Shown: positions 36,722 to 44,674 of the stretch, piece by piece
How the letters are laid out: each line of letters begins with the position of its first letter
Position numbering within the stretch: position 1 is the first letter of the stretch
Position numbers and translations under genes: made by a program
Origin: Deltaproteobacteria bacterium
GTDB taxonomy: Bacteria > Myxococcota_A > UBA796 > GCA-2862545
DNA: 64,000 nt
Reading direction: 5' to 3'
Assembly: GCA_007693595.1 (NCBI GenBank)
Contig: REDI01000056.1
Span: 23,823-87,822, forward strand
Notes under the pieces: generated by a model
The model's input: the letters and a program-made list of their open reading frames with translations, nothing else
Database searches by the model: none
What the model was told of the DNA's origin: nothing

Positions 36722-36932
36722 GATACCCTCGCACAAGGCAGGCTGCATGCCTCCCCTCGGCACCCTGATCCGTCCGCTTGAGCGTGCCCCGGGACTACCC
36801 AAGGACCTCGGGTTCTGAATACGGGTGATGCCCGACTCGTCTGCGCCACTCGGTCCGACGTCGGAACGCTCGCCTCAGGCCGATGCCCCCACGATCCACT
36901 CAGGATCTGCACTCCAACAACAAGGAAGTTTC

Positions 36933-37289
36933 ATGCGACGCATCTTCATCCTGCTCGCCGCCACGGCCCTCACCGCCTGTGGCGGCATCTCGAACTCCCG
37001 ACTGGTCGTCGATCTCGACGAGAGCCAGCTCCAGGCCCTCTGCCACGACCTGGCGTCCGAGATGCCCGAGCGCACGACCATGTGCGGCGACGACGACTTC
37101 TCCTTTGAGATCACCGTCGGTATCGACCCCGACGAGTGCGACGAAGACATGAGCGACGCCGACCTGGCTGCGGACTGCGAGGCGACGGTCGGGGACTACC
37201 GCGCCTGCCTGAGAGAGCTCTACGACGATCCATGCGGAGAAGACATGCCGCCGGAGTGCGAGCCCCTGTTCACCTGCTTCGAAGAATAG
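36933..37289 (+). CDS. Small Cys-rich lipoprotein
   Basis: The ATG at 36933 follows AAGGAAGTTTC and starts a signal with lipobox L-T-A-C. The mature 100 residues are acidic and carry about nine cysteines in the second half (C-D-E-D-M, C-E-A-T-V, C-L-R-E-L, C-G-E-D-M-P-P-E-C, F-T-C-F). No family recognised. A longer upstream frame is not supported by the signal sequence. Likely envelope, disulfide-rich. Confidence 0.7.
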   Translation: MRRIFILLAATALTACGGISNSRLVVDLDESQLQALCHDLASEMPERTTMCGDDDFSFEITVGIDPDECDEDMSDADLAADCEATVGDYRACLRELYDDPCGEDMPPECEPLFTCFEE

Positions 37290-37375
37290 CGTCCAGATCA
37301 ACCTGGTTGCGCCCGGCCCGCACCGCGTCGGTGGGGTGAGGCCACCTCCCCCGCCACGCTGCGTTACAACCGCGC

Positions 37376-38887
37376 ATGGCCTCAAGATGGGATCTGGAAC
37401 GCGCGCTCCGCGAGCGCCTCGACCGCGAGGTGCTCGTCGGGCCTGCGCTCGCCCAGGGCCCCGAGCGGGTGGCCATGCTCTACCCCTCGCCTTACCGCGC
37501 GGGCATGTCCAGCCTGGGCTACCAGTGGATCCTGAGGCAGCTACGCGACGCGGGCTTCGCGGCGGAGCGGGTCTTTCTGCCTGAGGATCCCGCCGCCTGG
37601 CGCAAGGCGCGACTCGCGCCGAGGTCCCTCGAGACCGACACCCCCCTGTCTGACTTTCCCCTGCTTGCGGTCAGCCTCGCCTATGAGCTCGAGCTCGCCG
37701 GACTGGTCGAGGTCTTACGCGACACGGGGATCCCTCCCCTGCGGCAGGATCGCGGTCCCGAACACCCGATGGTCCTCCTGGGCGGTCCGCTCACGTTCAG
37801 CAACCCCCTGCCCGCCGCCCCCTACGCCGACGTACTGCTCCTGGGTGAAGCGGACGAGACCACCGCGCCCGCCGTCCAGTCCTTCTTCGGCCGAGAGAGC
37901 CGCGAGGCCTGGCTCCAGCGGTGCGCCGACCTGCCTGGCGGCTACGTGCCCGAACTCCACGGCCAGCGCCTCCCTCCCGTCGCGAAGGCCTCCGACGCGC
38001 TCCTTCCCGCTCGATCGATGATCCTCTCACCGGACACGGAGCTCTCTGAGATGTTCCTGCTCGAAGGGGAGCGAGGCTGTCATCGCCAGTGCTCCTTCTG
38101 TGTGATGCGTCGCTCGACCAACGGCGGCATGAGGCTGGTCACCCCTGAGCGCATCCTCTCCTTCATTCCTGAGCAAGCAAGAAAGGTCGGCCTGGTCGGC
38201 GCAGCGATCTCGGACCACCCCAAGCTGGTCGACCTGCTCGAGGTCCTGGTCGACGAGGGCAAGTCGGTGAGCCTGAGCAGCCTTCGCGCCGATCGGGTAG
38301 CCCGCAAACCGCGGATCGCCGAGCTCCTCCGCGCCTCGGGCGCCCGCACCCTCACCGTCGCCTCCGATGCGGCCAGCCAGCGGCTCCGACGCACCATCAG
38401 CAAGGGCACCACCGAGGCACACCTGATCGAGTGCGCCAAGCTCACGGGATCGTTGAACTACGAGGTGCTCAAGATCTACATGATGCTCGGCCTGCCCGAC
38501 GAGAAGGACGAAGACATCGACGAGCTGATCGCCTTCTCCCGCGAGCTCGCCCGCCACGGCCGGGTGGCGCTCGGGATCAGCACCTTGGTCGCCAAGCGCA
38601 TGACCCCCCTCGACGGCACGCCCTTCGCGGATCCCAAGGCGGTCGAGGCCCGCCTCAAGCGCCTGACCCGAGGGCTTCGCGGCAAGGTCGAGGTTCGATC
38701 CACCTCGGTCCGCTGGGCCTGGGTGGAGTATGTGCTGGCGCAGGGCGGCTGGGCAGCCGGCGAGGCGGTGGCTCAGGCCGTCGAGAGCGGTGGTCGGTTC
38801 TCGGACTACAAGCGTGCCTTCAAGGGCCTCCCCCCGCAGGACTATCGGCCATGGGCCCGCGACGAGGGCTTCCGACACGTCTCGTAG
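37376..38887 (+). CDS. B12-binding-like radical SAM protein
   Basis: The protein begins with a B12-binding-like domain (P-S-P-Y-R-A-G-M-S-S-L-G-Y-Q, residues about 36-200) and continues with a radical SAM core: Cys235-x3-Cys239-x2-Cys242 binds the 4Fe-4S cluster. Later motifs include L-R-A-D-R-V, S-D-A-A-S-Q-R-L-R and K-I-Y-M-M-L-G-L-P. The family resembles TIGR03960-type and related proteins whose substrates are mostly unknown. No accessory gene is beside it, so its pathway is not indicated. Confidence 0.85.
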   Translation: MASRWDLERALRERLDREVLVGPALAQGPERVAMLYPSPYRAGMSSLGYQWILRQLRDAGFAAERVFLPEDPAAWRKARLAPRSLETDTPLSDFPLLAVSLAYELELAGLVEVLRDTGIPPLRQDRGPEHPMVLLGGPLTFSNPLPAAPYADVLLLGEADETTAPAVQSFFGRESREAWLQRCADLPGGYVPELHGQRLPPVAKASDALLPARSMILSPDTELSEMFLLEGERGCHRQCSFCVMRRSTNGGMRLVTPERILSFIPEQARKVGLVGAAISDHPKLVDLLEVLVDEGKSVSLSSLRADRVARKPRIAELLRASGARTLTVASDAASQRLRRTISKGTTEAHLIECAKLTGSLNYEVLKIYMMLGLPDEKDEDIDELIAFSRELARHGRVALGISTLVAKRMTPLDGTPFADPKAVEARLKRLTRGLRGKVEVRSTSVRWAWVEYVLAQGGWAAGEAVAQAVESGGRFSDYKRAFKGLPPQDYRPWARDEGFRHVS

Positions 38888-38947
38888 ATGTAGCGGGCGA
38901 CAGGATCCGCAGCTACACCAGGGCCAGACATGCCCACGGAGCCCTCG

Positions 38948-39529
38948 ATGCGCAGCCTTCCCCTCCTCTGCCTGCTGGCCCTCGCGGCCTGCCCCGACGC
39001 CGACGACCCCTCCGAGGCGAGCGTGATCTCGTCGGAGGCGGACACCGACACCGACACCGACACGGACACCGACACCGACACCGACACCGACTCCGACACC
39101 GACACCTCGGTGGACTGCTTCGCGCGAGCCAGCATCAACCAGGGCGTGGCCGGAAAGGTAGAGTGGCGCGAGGGGAACTGGATGCCGGGCCCGTACGGCA
39201 GTGGAGGCGTCGCGACCCCCGTCTCTACCGAGGTGAGGGCCTATGTGCCGCTCTACTCAGGTGATGTCGAGGCCGACAGCAGCGACCCCGAGGCCTACGG
39301 CAGGTACCACTTGCTCATCGACATCGCCGAGACCGCCACGACCCTGTCCGACGCGGACGGGTGCTACCAGATCGCGCTCGAGCCCGGGGAACACTCGATC
39401 GTCGCCGATGATGACGGGGCGTGGTATTGCAACCTATTCGATGGCATGGGGCGGCTCTGTGCGATCGAGGTCGAGGTCGGGGCGCTCACCTCCTTCGACG
39501 TCATCATCGACTACCGCGCGTCCTACTGA
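38948..39529 (+). CDS. Lipoprotein with Asp-Thr linker
   Basis: The ATG at 38948 follows CGGAG at the right spacing and gives signal plus lipobox L-A-A-C, then a D-T-D-T linker (about residues 29-53). The mature domain of 140 residues has four cysteines and beta-rich stretches (E-V-R-A-Y-V-P-L-Y-S-G-D-V, Y-H-L-L-I-D-I, V-D-G-C-Y-Q-I-A-L-E-P-G-E-H-S-I-type) reminiscent of carboxypeptidase-regulatory-like folds. The 3' end overlaps the convergent RT-associated gene by 96 bases. No function known. Confidence 0.78.
   Translation: MRSLPLLCLLALAACPDADDPSEASVISSEADTDTDTDTDTDTDTDTDSDTDTSVDCFARASINQGVAGKVEWREGNWMPGPYGSGGVATPVSTEVRAYVPLYSGDVEADSSDPEAYGRYHLLIDIAETATTLSDADGCYQIALEPGEHSIVADDDGAWYCNLFDGMGRLCAIEVEVGALTSFDVIIDYRASY
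39041..39108 (+). repeat. Asp-Thr-encoding tandem repeat tract
   Basis: Nearly exact GACACC hexamers, in frame, encode the linker of the overlapping lipoprotein. The tract is about 68 bases long and should be prone to slippage without frame change. Confidence 0.8.
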
Positions 39530-41512
39530 GCGGCCGAGCCCTCCGCTCCCGCCCGCCGCGCGCGCGACGGACTGCCGCCAGAGCAGGCTTCGCAGCTCCG
39601 ACCGCAACAAGGGATCGACCCGCTTGGGGATCACGAGCACCGCCTCGACGCCGGTGGGTCCATGAAGCACGGCCAGATCGATCTCCTTGAGCTCGCTCTT
39701 GGCGGGAGGGCGCTCTCCCCGACCCTGCGCCACCGCTCGCCGAAGCGCGCGCATCGCGCCGAGCGGCCGGGCCCTCACGCGACCCCACCCAGGCCTCCAG
39801 CGCGCCTCCGCCGAGATCTGACGCACCTTGAGCCGCAGCGCGGACCGGGGGAGCACCGGGACGCTGAGCGCCTCGACCAAGGCTTCAGGGAGGGCCGGCT
39901 CGCTCGTCCAGCGGCGAAGGATCGCCGCCCGGTCTCCGCCGATCTCGCGCAACCTCACCTGGCCCACTCCCGACAGCGCGCCGATCAAGGTGGGGTAGTC
40001 CATGGTCTGCGCTGGGCCAGCCACTAAGAGGTGGCGGCGCCCCACCCGCGCGGTCTTCCAGTCAGGCAGGGTGGACAGGGCGCGACTGAGCCGGCGCGCT
40101 TGCCTGGCGCCGAGCGGCGCGCGGATCTGGACCAGGGCCAGCCCCCCTGGACTGCCCCGCAGGTCGTAGAGCAGATCGACCAGCGGCACAGGCCCCTCTG
40201 GATGGGGGCGACCGGGGATCGCCTCCGCGAACCGACGGAGCCAAACAGCCCCCGCCACACTCCCCGCGCTCGTGGCGACGACCGCGACCACGAGATCAGG
40301 TTCCGGCCACAGGCCAACGACGAGCACCGGCGCGGCGGCGAGCACCGCTCCCAGCGTCAGGGCGCCGACCCGCCCCCCGAGCAGCGGGGGGATCATCGTG
40401 GCCGAGAACAACCCCGCCACCCCGGCGTAGCCGGCGAAGGCCACCATCGGGAGCCAAGGGGTGTGAGGCGGGGAGGTGACCCAGCCGATCCAGACCCACA
40501 GGAGCAGAAAGCCCAGCGCCGCCATGCCGGTCCAACCGAGGTGGCGCTCGAGCGTACGCCGCGGCCCCGGCCCCATCGGCGTCGTCCGAAGGATGTCGAT
40601 GAGGTAGAGCCTCGGCGTCGACGAGACCAGGTCTGCCAGCGGGCGAAGACCGTAGAGCACAAAGACCACGCTGAGGTGCTGAACCTGACCGAGCAGACCG
40701 AGGATGAGTCCGCTCGGCAGCGCGAGGGTCAGCCCCACCGTGCCAAAGGCGAGAGCGCGTCCCAGCAGGGGCAGATCCGGGAGCGCGAGCCGCAGGCGCG
40801 ACGGGCGGATCGGATCGTCGATCATGGCTCGCCACGCATAGAAGCTCGCGACCGAGGTCTGGAGCAGACCCGCCACCACGATCGCCACCGCGACCGACCA
40901 GGGGCCGAGCAACCACCAGAAGAAGATGAGACCGCCTGCGTCCAGGAGCTCCGGCACGATCAAGGACCACCGGGGCCGATAGACCCTCCGTGTGGCTCCC
41001 GGACCGGACTGGAGGGTGCGCCCGATGAGACCCAGACCGACGCGAAGCGCGATCGCCACCGCGACCGCGTCGACGACCGACCAGCTCGCGAAGGCGAAGT
41101 GCGGACGAAGGACGGTGTAGAGCAGGGTGAGGAGCACGAGCGCAACCGCACCCACCACCGAACGGCCCAGGGCCAGCTCGAAACGCTGCTTTAGCCGATG
41201 GGGAGACCGCCCCTTTCGCAAGGCCCGGATCTCGACCCGCAGCGCCTCGGTGATCCCCCACGTCGAGGACGAGACCAAGGAGCCCAGCACCCGCAGGGTC
41301 AGGATGGGGAGCAGGAAGATCTCATCGAGCCAGGCGAGCAGGAGGGCCGCCTCGATGAGCTGAAGGAGCCCGATGAGCAGGGCGCGACCCGCGGGGAGCG
41401 AGAGCCGGTGCCAGGCGTAGGCCCAAGGACGAGTGCCCAGCAAGACATCCGCTAGGCTCGCCCGCGCGCGAGAGCGGGCCTGACGCCGTAGTCGACGCTC
41501 CAACCCCTTCAT
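39434..41512 (-). CDS. Polytopic membrane protein coupled to reverse transcriptase
   Basis: The ATG at 41512 overlaps the RT stop (ATGA), so the two are translationally coupled. The 692-residue protein begins with a basic segment, has about ten to twelve hydrophobic stretches between residues 40 and 490, and ends with a 200-residue basic soluble region. The membrane part vaguely recalls flippase-type proteins. The soluble part has a strand-helix pattern (L-V-Q-I-R-A-P-L-G-A-R-Q-A-R-R-L) loosely like degenerate GGDEF-type folds. I do not recognise a family. The last 32 codons lie antisense to the Asp-Thr lipoprotein, so the true C-terminus might be shorter. Confidence 0.75.
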   Translation of the reverse strand: MKGLERRLRRQARSRARASLADVLLGTRPWAYAWHRLSLPAGRALLIGLLQLIEAALLLAWLDEIFLLPILTLRVLGSLVSSSTWGITEALRVEIRALRKGRSPHRLKQRFELALGRSVVGAVALVLLTLLYTVLRPHFAFASWSVVDAVAVAIALRVGLGLIGRTLQSGPGATRRVYRPRWSLIVPELLDAGGLIFFWWLLGPWSVAVAIVVAGLLQTSVASFYAWRAMIDDPIRPSRLRLALPDLPLLGRALAFGTVGLTLALPSGLILGLLGQVQHLSVVFVLYGLRPLADLVSSTPRLYLIDILRTTPMGPGPRRTLERHLGWTGMAALGFLLLWVWIGWVTSPPHTPWLPMVAFAGYAGVAGLFSATMIPPLLGGRVGALTLGAVLAAAPVLVVGLWPEPDLVVAVVATSAGSVAGAVWLRRFAEAIPGRPHPEGPVPLVDLLYDLRGSPGGLALVQIRAPLGARQARRLSRALSTLPDWKTARVGRRHLLVAGPAQTMDYPTLIGALSGVGQVRLREIGGDRAAILRRWTSEPALPEALVEALSVPVLPRSALRLKVRQISAEARWRPGWGRVRARPLGAMRALRRAVAQGRGERPPAKSELKEIDLAVLHGPTGVEAVLVIPKRVDPLLRSELRSLLWRQSVARAAGGSGGLGRSVGRAVVDDDVEGGERPDLDLDRTEPPHAIE

Positions 41513-42939
41513 GCGCCCTGTCCCTCGGGGTGGTTGCGACGGTGTTCGAGGGAGGGGACACCCAGATCGATGAGCTTGCGGGGCGGGAGCACCCGATAGG
41601 CTCGCGGCCCCCGGATGCCGGTGGCGAGATCCGCCACCCACAGGCGCAGGAGCTTGTCGAGCTGGCGGAGCTGCCCCCGATCGTCCACCCACTGCGACAG
41701 CGCGGAGGCGTCACGGATCCCCCGGAGGTCTGTCGGGTCGAGGGCGTGCTGCAAGACCGCCCCGAGGACCGCCGCCCGAACCTCAGGGGGCTCCGAGGCG
41801 AGCGCAGGCTCTCGCGCGGCGGTCTCGAGTCGAAACCGAAGATCCTGGACAGCCCTCGTCCACTTGGCTGGAGGTAAGCGGATCCCCCCTCGGGCCGTGA
41901 CGCCGTACCCCAAGAGCTCGACCTGGTCGCGCCCCTGCCAGCCGGCAGGGCCAGGTCTGGCCGCCATGTTCAAGCAGACCCGCAGAGACTTCTCGTGTTT
42001 CCAGGATAATCCAAGGCGGTTCACCTCGCGGTCCATCACGCCTTCGGCCTCTTCCGCGCGGGCTCGATCCCGGCTGACGAAGGCCACGTCGTCTCCGAAG
42101 CGAAGATAGAGGCCCATCCGCATCATGCGGCGATCCAGAGGCACCAGGAAGAGGTTGTTCACCGAGGGCTGCACCGAAGATCCGGTCGGCGATCCTCGCG
42201 AGAGGCGCCGCCTATCCCCCTGAAGGTCGAGGTGATCACGGCGGATCAGGGCCTCGAGCAAGGGTAGGCCGATCCGGCGCTCGGACGCGGGGCGCGCGGC
42301 GGTCGCGCGGTCGAGCATAGGCCAGAGGGGGCTGCTCTCGTCGACCGGGATGGTGTCGCCATAGCTGCGAACATCTCGGCGCAGCACGTAGACCCATCGC
42401 TCCGTCGGATCCGGCACTTCACGCTGGACCTCGCGCAGCTCGGCCGCCAACCGCCGCAGGGCATCGACCTGCCCCCGCCCCTTTCGGTAGGAGTAAACGC
42501 ACTCGGGCAGCGAGGGCTCTATGGCGGCCGCGAGCCACTGGCCGGCCGCCCGATCCACCGCCGCATCCAAGAGCGTCGAGCGCATCAGATCACGATCCTT
42601 GCCCTCGATGTTTACCCGCGCGAGCTGACCCGGCGAGAGCTCGTAGCGCCCGGCCGCGACCGCCGACGCGAGCTCCCGCGCGACCATCCCGCGCACCCGG
42701 CTCACATCGGCCGATGCGATGTCCCCCAGAAACCGGCGCTGAGCCGACGCGAGCTGCTGTAGCACGAGCTCGAAGTGGTCAGCGCTGAAGGGAGCAGGGG
42801 GCACAGAGGCTCGCGAGCGTCGGGGCGCCAACTCTACTCGCGCCCGACGCCCCCGGCAACCGAGAGCCCCACGCGGAGCGCCCCCACCGCGCAAGCGCGA
42901 TGGGGGCGGAGCCGCCGTCGAGGTCATGGATATTGCCAA
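41509..42939 (-). CDS. Non-intron reverse transcriptase
   Basis: RT motifs in order (numbered from the ATG at 42939): R-K-G-R-G-Q-V-D-A near 155; motif A R-R-D-V-R-S-Y-G-D with Asp189; motif B G-S-P-T-G-S-S-V-Q-P-S-V-N-N-L; motif C R-F-G-D-D with Asp283-Asp284; L-G-L-S-W-K-H-E-K-S; L-L-G-Y-G. The triad is intact, so it is probably active. Motif C has Phe-Gly in place of Tyr-Ala/Val. There is no maturase X/HNH domain. The thumb ends in P-P-R-K-L-I-D-L-G-V-P-S-L. The first 45 codons are Pro/Arg/Gly-rich and lie over strong hairpins; a GTG at 42804 (431 residues) is an alternative start, without a clear ribosome site. Coupled to the downstream membrane protein. Confidence 0.88.
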   Translation of the reverse strand: MAISMTSTAAPPPSRLRGGGAPRGALGCRGRRARVELAPRRSRASVPPAPFSADHFELVLQQLASAQRRFLGDIASADVSRVRGMVARELASAVAAGRYELSPGQLARVNIEGKDRDLMRSTLLDAAVDRAAGQWLAAAIEPSLPECVYSYRKGRGQVDALRRLAAELREVQREVPDPTERWVYVLRRDVRSYGDTIPVDESSPLWPMLDRATAARPASERRIGLPLLEALIRRDHLDLQGDRRRLSRGSPTGSSVQPSVNNLFLVPLDRRMMRMGLYLRFGDDVAFVSRDRARAEEAEGVMDREVNRLGLSWKHEKSLRVCLNMAARPGPAGWQGRDQVELLGYGVTARGGIRLPPAKWTRAVQDLRFRLETAAREPALASEPPEVRAAVLGAVLQHALDPTDLRGIRDASALSQWVDDRGQLRQLDKLLRLWVADLATGIRGPRAYRVLPPRKLIDLGVPSLEHRRNHPEGQGA

Positions 42940-43070
42940 CCCAGCATCAACGCTGTTGCAGCCTTTCCCGTCCTCCCCTCAGGGAGGCGGGAGCCATTTT
43001 TACCGCTGGTTCCTTGAGGCCGCGACCTCCCACGCAGCGATCCTTTCTGGGGTCGAGCCCCAGGCTCATC
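42805..43070 (-). ncRNA. Candidate structured RNA at the RT 5' end
   Basis: Four hairpins can be drawn in this stretch: 42817-42850 (11-base arms, one bulged G), 42880-42907 (13-base arms with one mismatch and a two-base loop), 42967-42991 (10-base arms with one bulge) and 43047-43063 (6-base arms). Read in the RT direction they precede or overlap the first codons. Non-coding RNAs with stacked hairpins are common beside retron and other non-intron RTs. No flanking inverted repeat of the retron a1/a2 kind was found, so this is only a candidate. The part inside the annotated CDS would be leader if the GTG start is right. Confidence 0.35.
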
Positions 43071-43163
43071 CCCCGCGACGACTCACCGCTACCCTAGCCG
43101 CAGTCCGTTGGACCCCGCAAGCGCGACGTCGTGCCGGGCTACACACCGTGCTAGGGCCCAGCC

Positions 43164-43889
43164 ATGAGAGATCCTGCCCCAACCCTCCTCGACCTGGGTG
43201 CTGCGCTCCGCGACCAGCTCGCGCCGCTGCGCTTTGGCCATCCCGTCACCCACGTCTACAACCCCCTCGACCATGCCTGGGAGCTACACCGCGCCTATCT
43301 GGAGCGCTTCGGCGGCGGAACCGGCCGCGTCGTGTTGCTCGGCATGAACCCAGGACCCTGGGGCATGGCGCAGACCGGCGTACCCTTCGGCGAGATCTCC
43401 GCCGTGCGGGACTGGATGGGCCTGCAGGGCCAGGTGCGCCAGCCGAGCGATCCACACCCCAAGCGCCCAATCCAAGGCCTGTCCTGCACCCGCAGCGAGG
43501 TCAGCGGCCGACGCCTCTGGGGGTGGGCCCAGGAACGCTTCGGATCCGCCGAGCGATTCTTCAAGGACTTCTTCGTGCTGAACTATTGCCCCCTCTCGTT
43601 CATGGAAGCCTCGGGTCGAAACCGCACCCCCAACAAGCTCCCCGCGAGCGAGCGAGACCCCCTCTTCACCCTGTGCGACGCGAGCCTGCGCGCCAAGGTG
43701 CAGGCCTTGCGGCCCCGCATGCTCATCGGCGTCGGCGCCTTCGCCGAGCAACGCGCCAAGCAGGTGGTCGGCGATCTTCAGGTCCCGATCGGTCGGGTGC
43801 TCCACCCCAGCCCCGCCAGCCCCGCAGCCAACAAGGGCTGGGCCGAAGCCGCCGAGAAGCAGCTCCAAGAGCTCGGAGCCCTCGCGTGA
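43164..43889 (+). CDS. SMUG1-type uracil-DNA glycosylase
   Basis: The uracil-DNA glycosylase fold of SMUG type is shown by the motif G-M-N-P-G-P-W-G-M-A-Q-T-G-V-P-F-G (about residues 57-73) and the late motif H-P-S-P-A-S-P-A-A-N-K-G-W (residues 213-225) with the uracil-loop His. Length (241 residues) fits. The enzyme removes uracil and related lesions from DNA, starting base excision repair. It is divergent from the RT gene, with a 224-base gap. It overlaps the next gene by 4 bases. Confidence 0.9.
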   Translation: MRDPAPTLLDLGAALRDQLAPLRFGHPVTHVYNPLDHAWELHRAYLERFGGGTGRVVLLGMNPGPWGMAQTGVPFGEISAVRDWMGLQGQVRQPSDPHPKRPIQGLSCTRSEVSGRRLWGWAQERFGSAERFFKDFFVLNYCPLSFMEASGRNRTPNKLPASERDPLFTLCDASLRAKVQALRPRMLIGVGAFAEQRAKQVVGDLQVPIGRVLHPSPASPAANKGWAEAAEKQLQELGALA

Positions 43890-44674
43890 GCCCGATCCCC
43901 GAGGCCTTCTACCACCTCGACGGCGACCGGCTCGTCCCCTCGGCGCTATGCATCGGCCCCTGGAGCGCCAGTCTCCAGCACGGGGGCCCCCCCGCGGCCC
44001 TCCTGCTGCGGGGGCTGCTCGACCGATTGCCTGCCGACCTCCACCTGGGCCGGCTCACCGTCGACCTCCTCCGCCCGGTCCCCCTCGTCCCCCTGCGCGT
44101 CCGCACCACGGTGCTGCGCCAGGGTCGCCTCGTCACCTGGGCTCAGGCCTCCCTCACCGATCCCCAGGACCGCCTGCTCGCCCAGGCGCGCGCTGTGCTC
44201 CATCGCGCGACCACCCTCGAGCTTCCGCCCTCGACCACACCCCACCTGCCCACCCCGCCAGGCTACGAAGGCGTCGAGCCCTTCGTCTTCCCCTTCTTCC
44301 CTGCCGAGATCGCCTACCACAAGGGCATCGAGGTCCGAATCGTCGAGGGCCGATGGCCCATGGAGCCCTGCACGGCCTGGATGAAGCTCACGCGCCCGCT
44401 GGTGCGAGGCGAGCCCACCGATCCCCGCGTCGCGCTCGTGACCTTGGCAGATGCCTGCAACGGCCTGTCGCCCGCGGTGCTGGATCTGGGCATGAGCTTC
44501 GTCAACGGCGACCTCTCGATCTACCTGCGCCGCCCTCCCGTCGGGGAGCACTTCGCCTTCGCCGCCCGCTCCCTCGCGCACACGAGCGGCATGGGGCTCG
44601 GGCAGGCCGCGATCTTCGATGCCCAAGGCGAGCTCGGTCGATCCGCGCAGAGCTTGGTCATCGCCACTCGCTGA
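43886..44674 (+). CDS. TesB-like acyl-CoA thioesterase-domain protein
   Basis: Double hot-dog thioesterase-like protein of 262 residues. The first hot-dog has the S-L-Q-H-G-G-P-P-A-A-L-L motif of TesB-like proteins and L-R-P-V-P-L-V-P-L-R-V-R-T-T-V. The second ends G-L-G-Q-A-A-I-F-D-A-Q-G-E-L-G-R-S-A-Q-S-L. The GTG start lies in GTGA overlapping the glycosylase stop. The frame is open far upstream, but that sequence is shadow coding. It should hydrolyse acyl-CoA thioesters; the chain-length preference is unknown. Confidence 0.85.
   Translation: MSPIPEAFYHLDGDRLVPSALCIGPWSASLQHGGPPAALLLRGLLDRLPADLHLGRLTVDLLRPVPLVPLRVRTTVLRQGRLVTWAQASLTDPQDRLLAQARAVLHRATTLELPPSTTPHLPTPPGYEGVEPFVFPFFPAEIAYHKGIEVRIVEGRWPMEPCTAWMKLTRPLVRGEPTDPRVALVTLADACNGLSPAVLDLGMSFVNGDLSIYLRRPPVGEHFAFAARSLAHTSGMGLGQAAIFDAQGELGRSAQSLVIATR

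Noticed and set aside
42805..43160. Retron msr-msd with a1/a2 inverted repeats
   Set aside because: Hairpins are present, but I found no pair of inverted repeats flanking the region in the way retrons need.
39434..43160. Group II intron or diversity-generating retroelement
   Set aside because: No maturase/HNH domain, no intron RNA features, and no template/variable repeat pair were seen near the RT.
41509..44674. Long plus-strand frame 42926-44674 as a single large gene
   Set aside because: Its first two thirds lie antisense or out of frame to clear genes; only the part from 43886 has a thioesterase fold.
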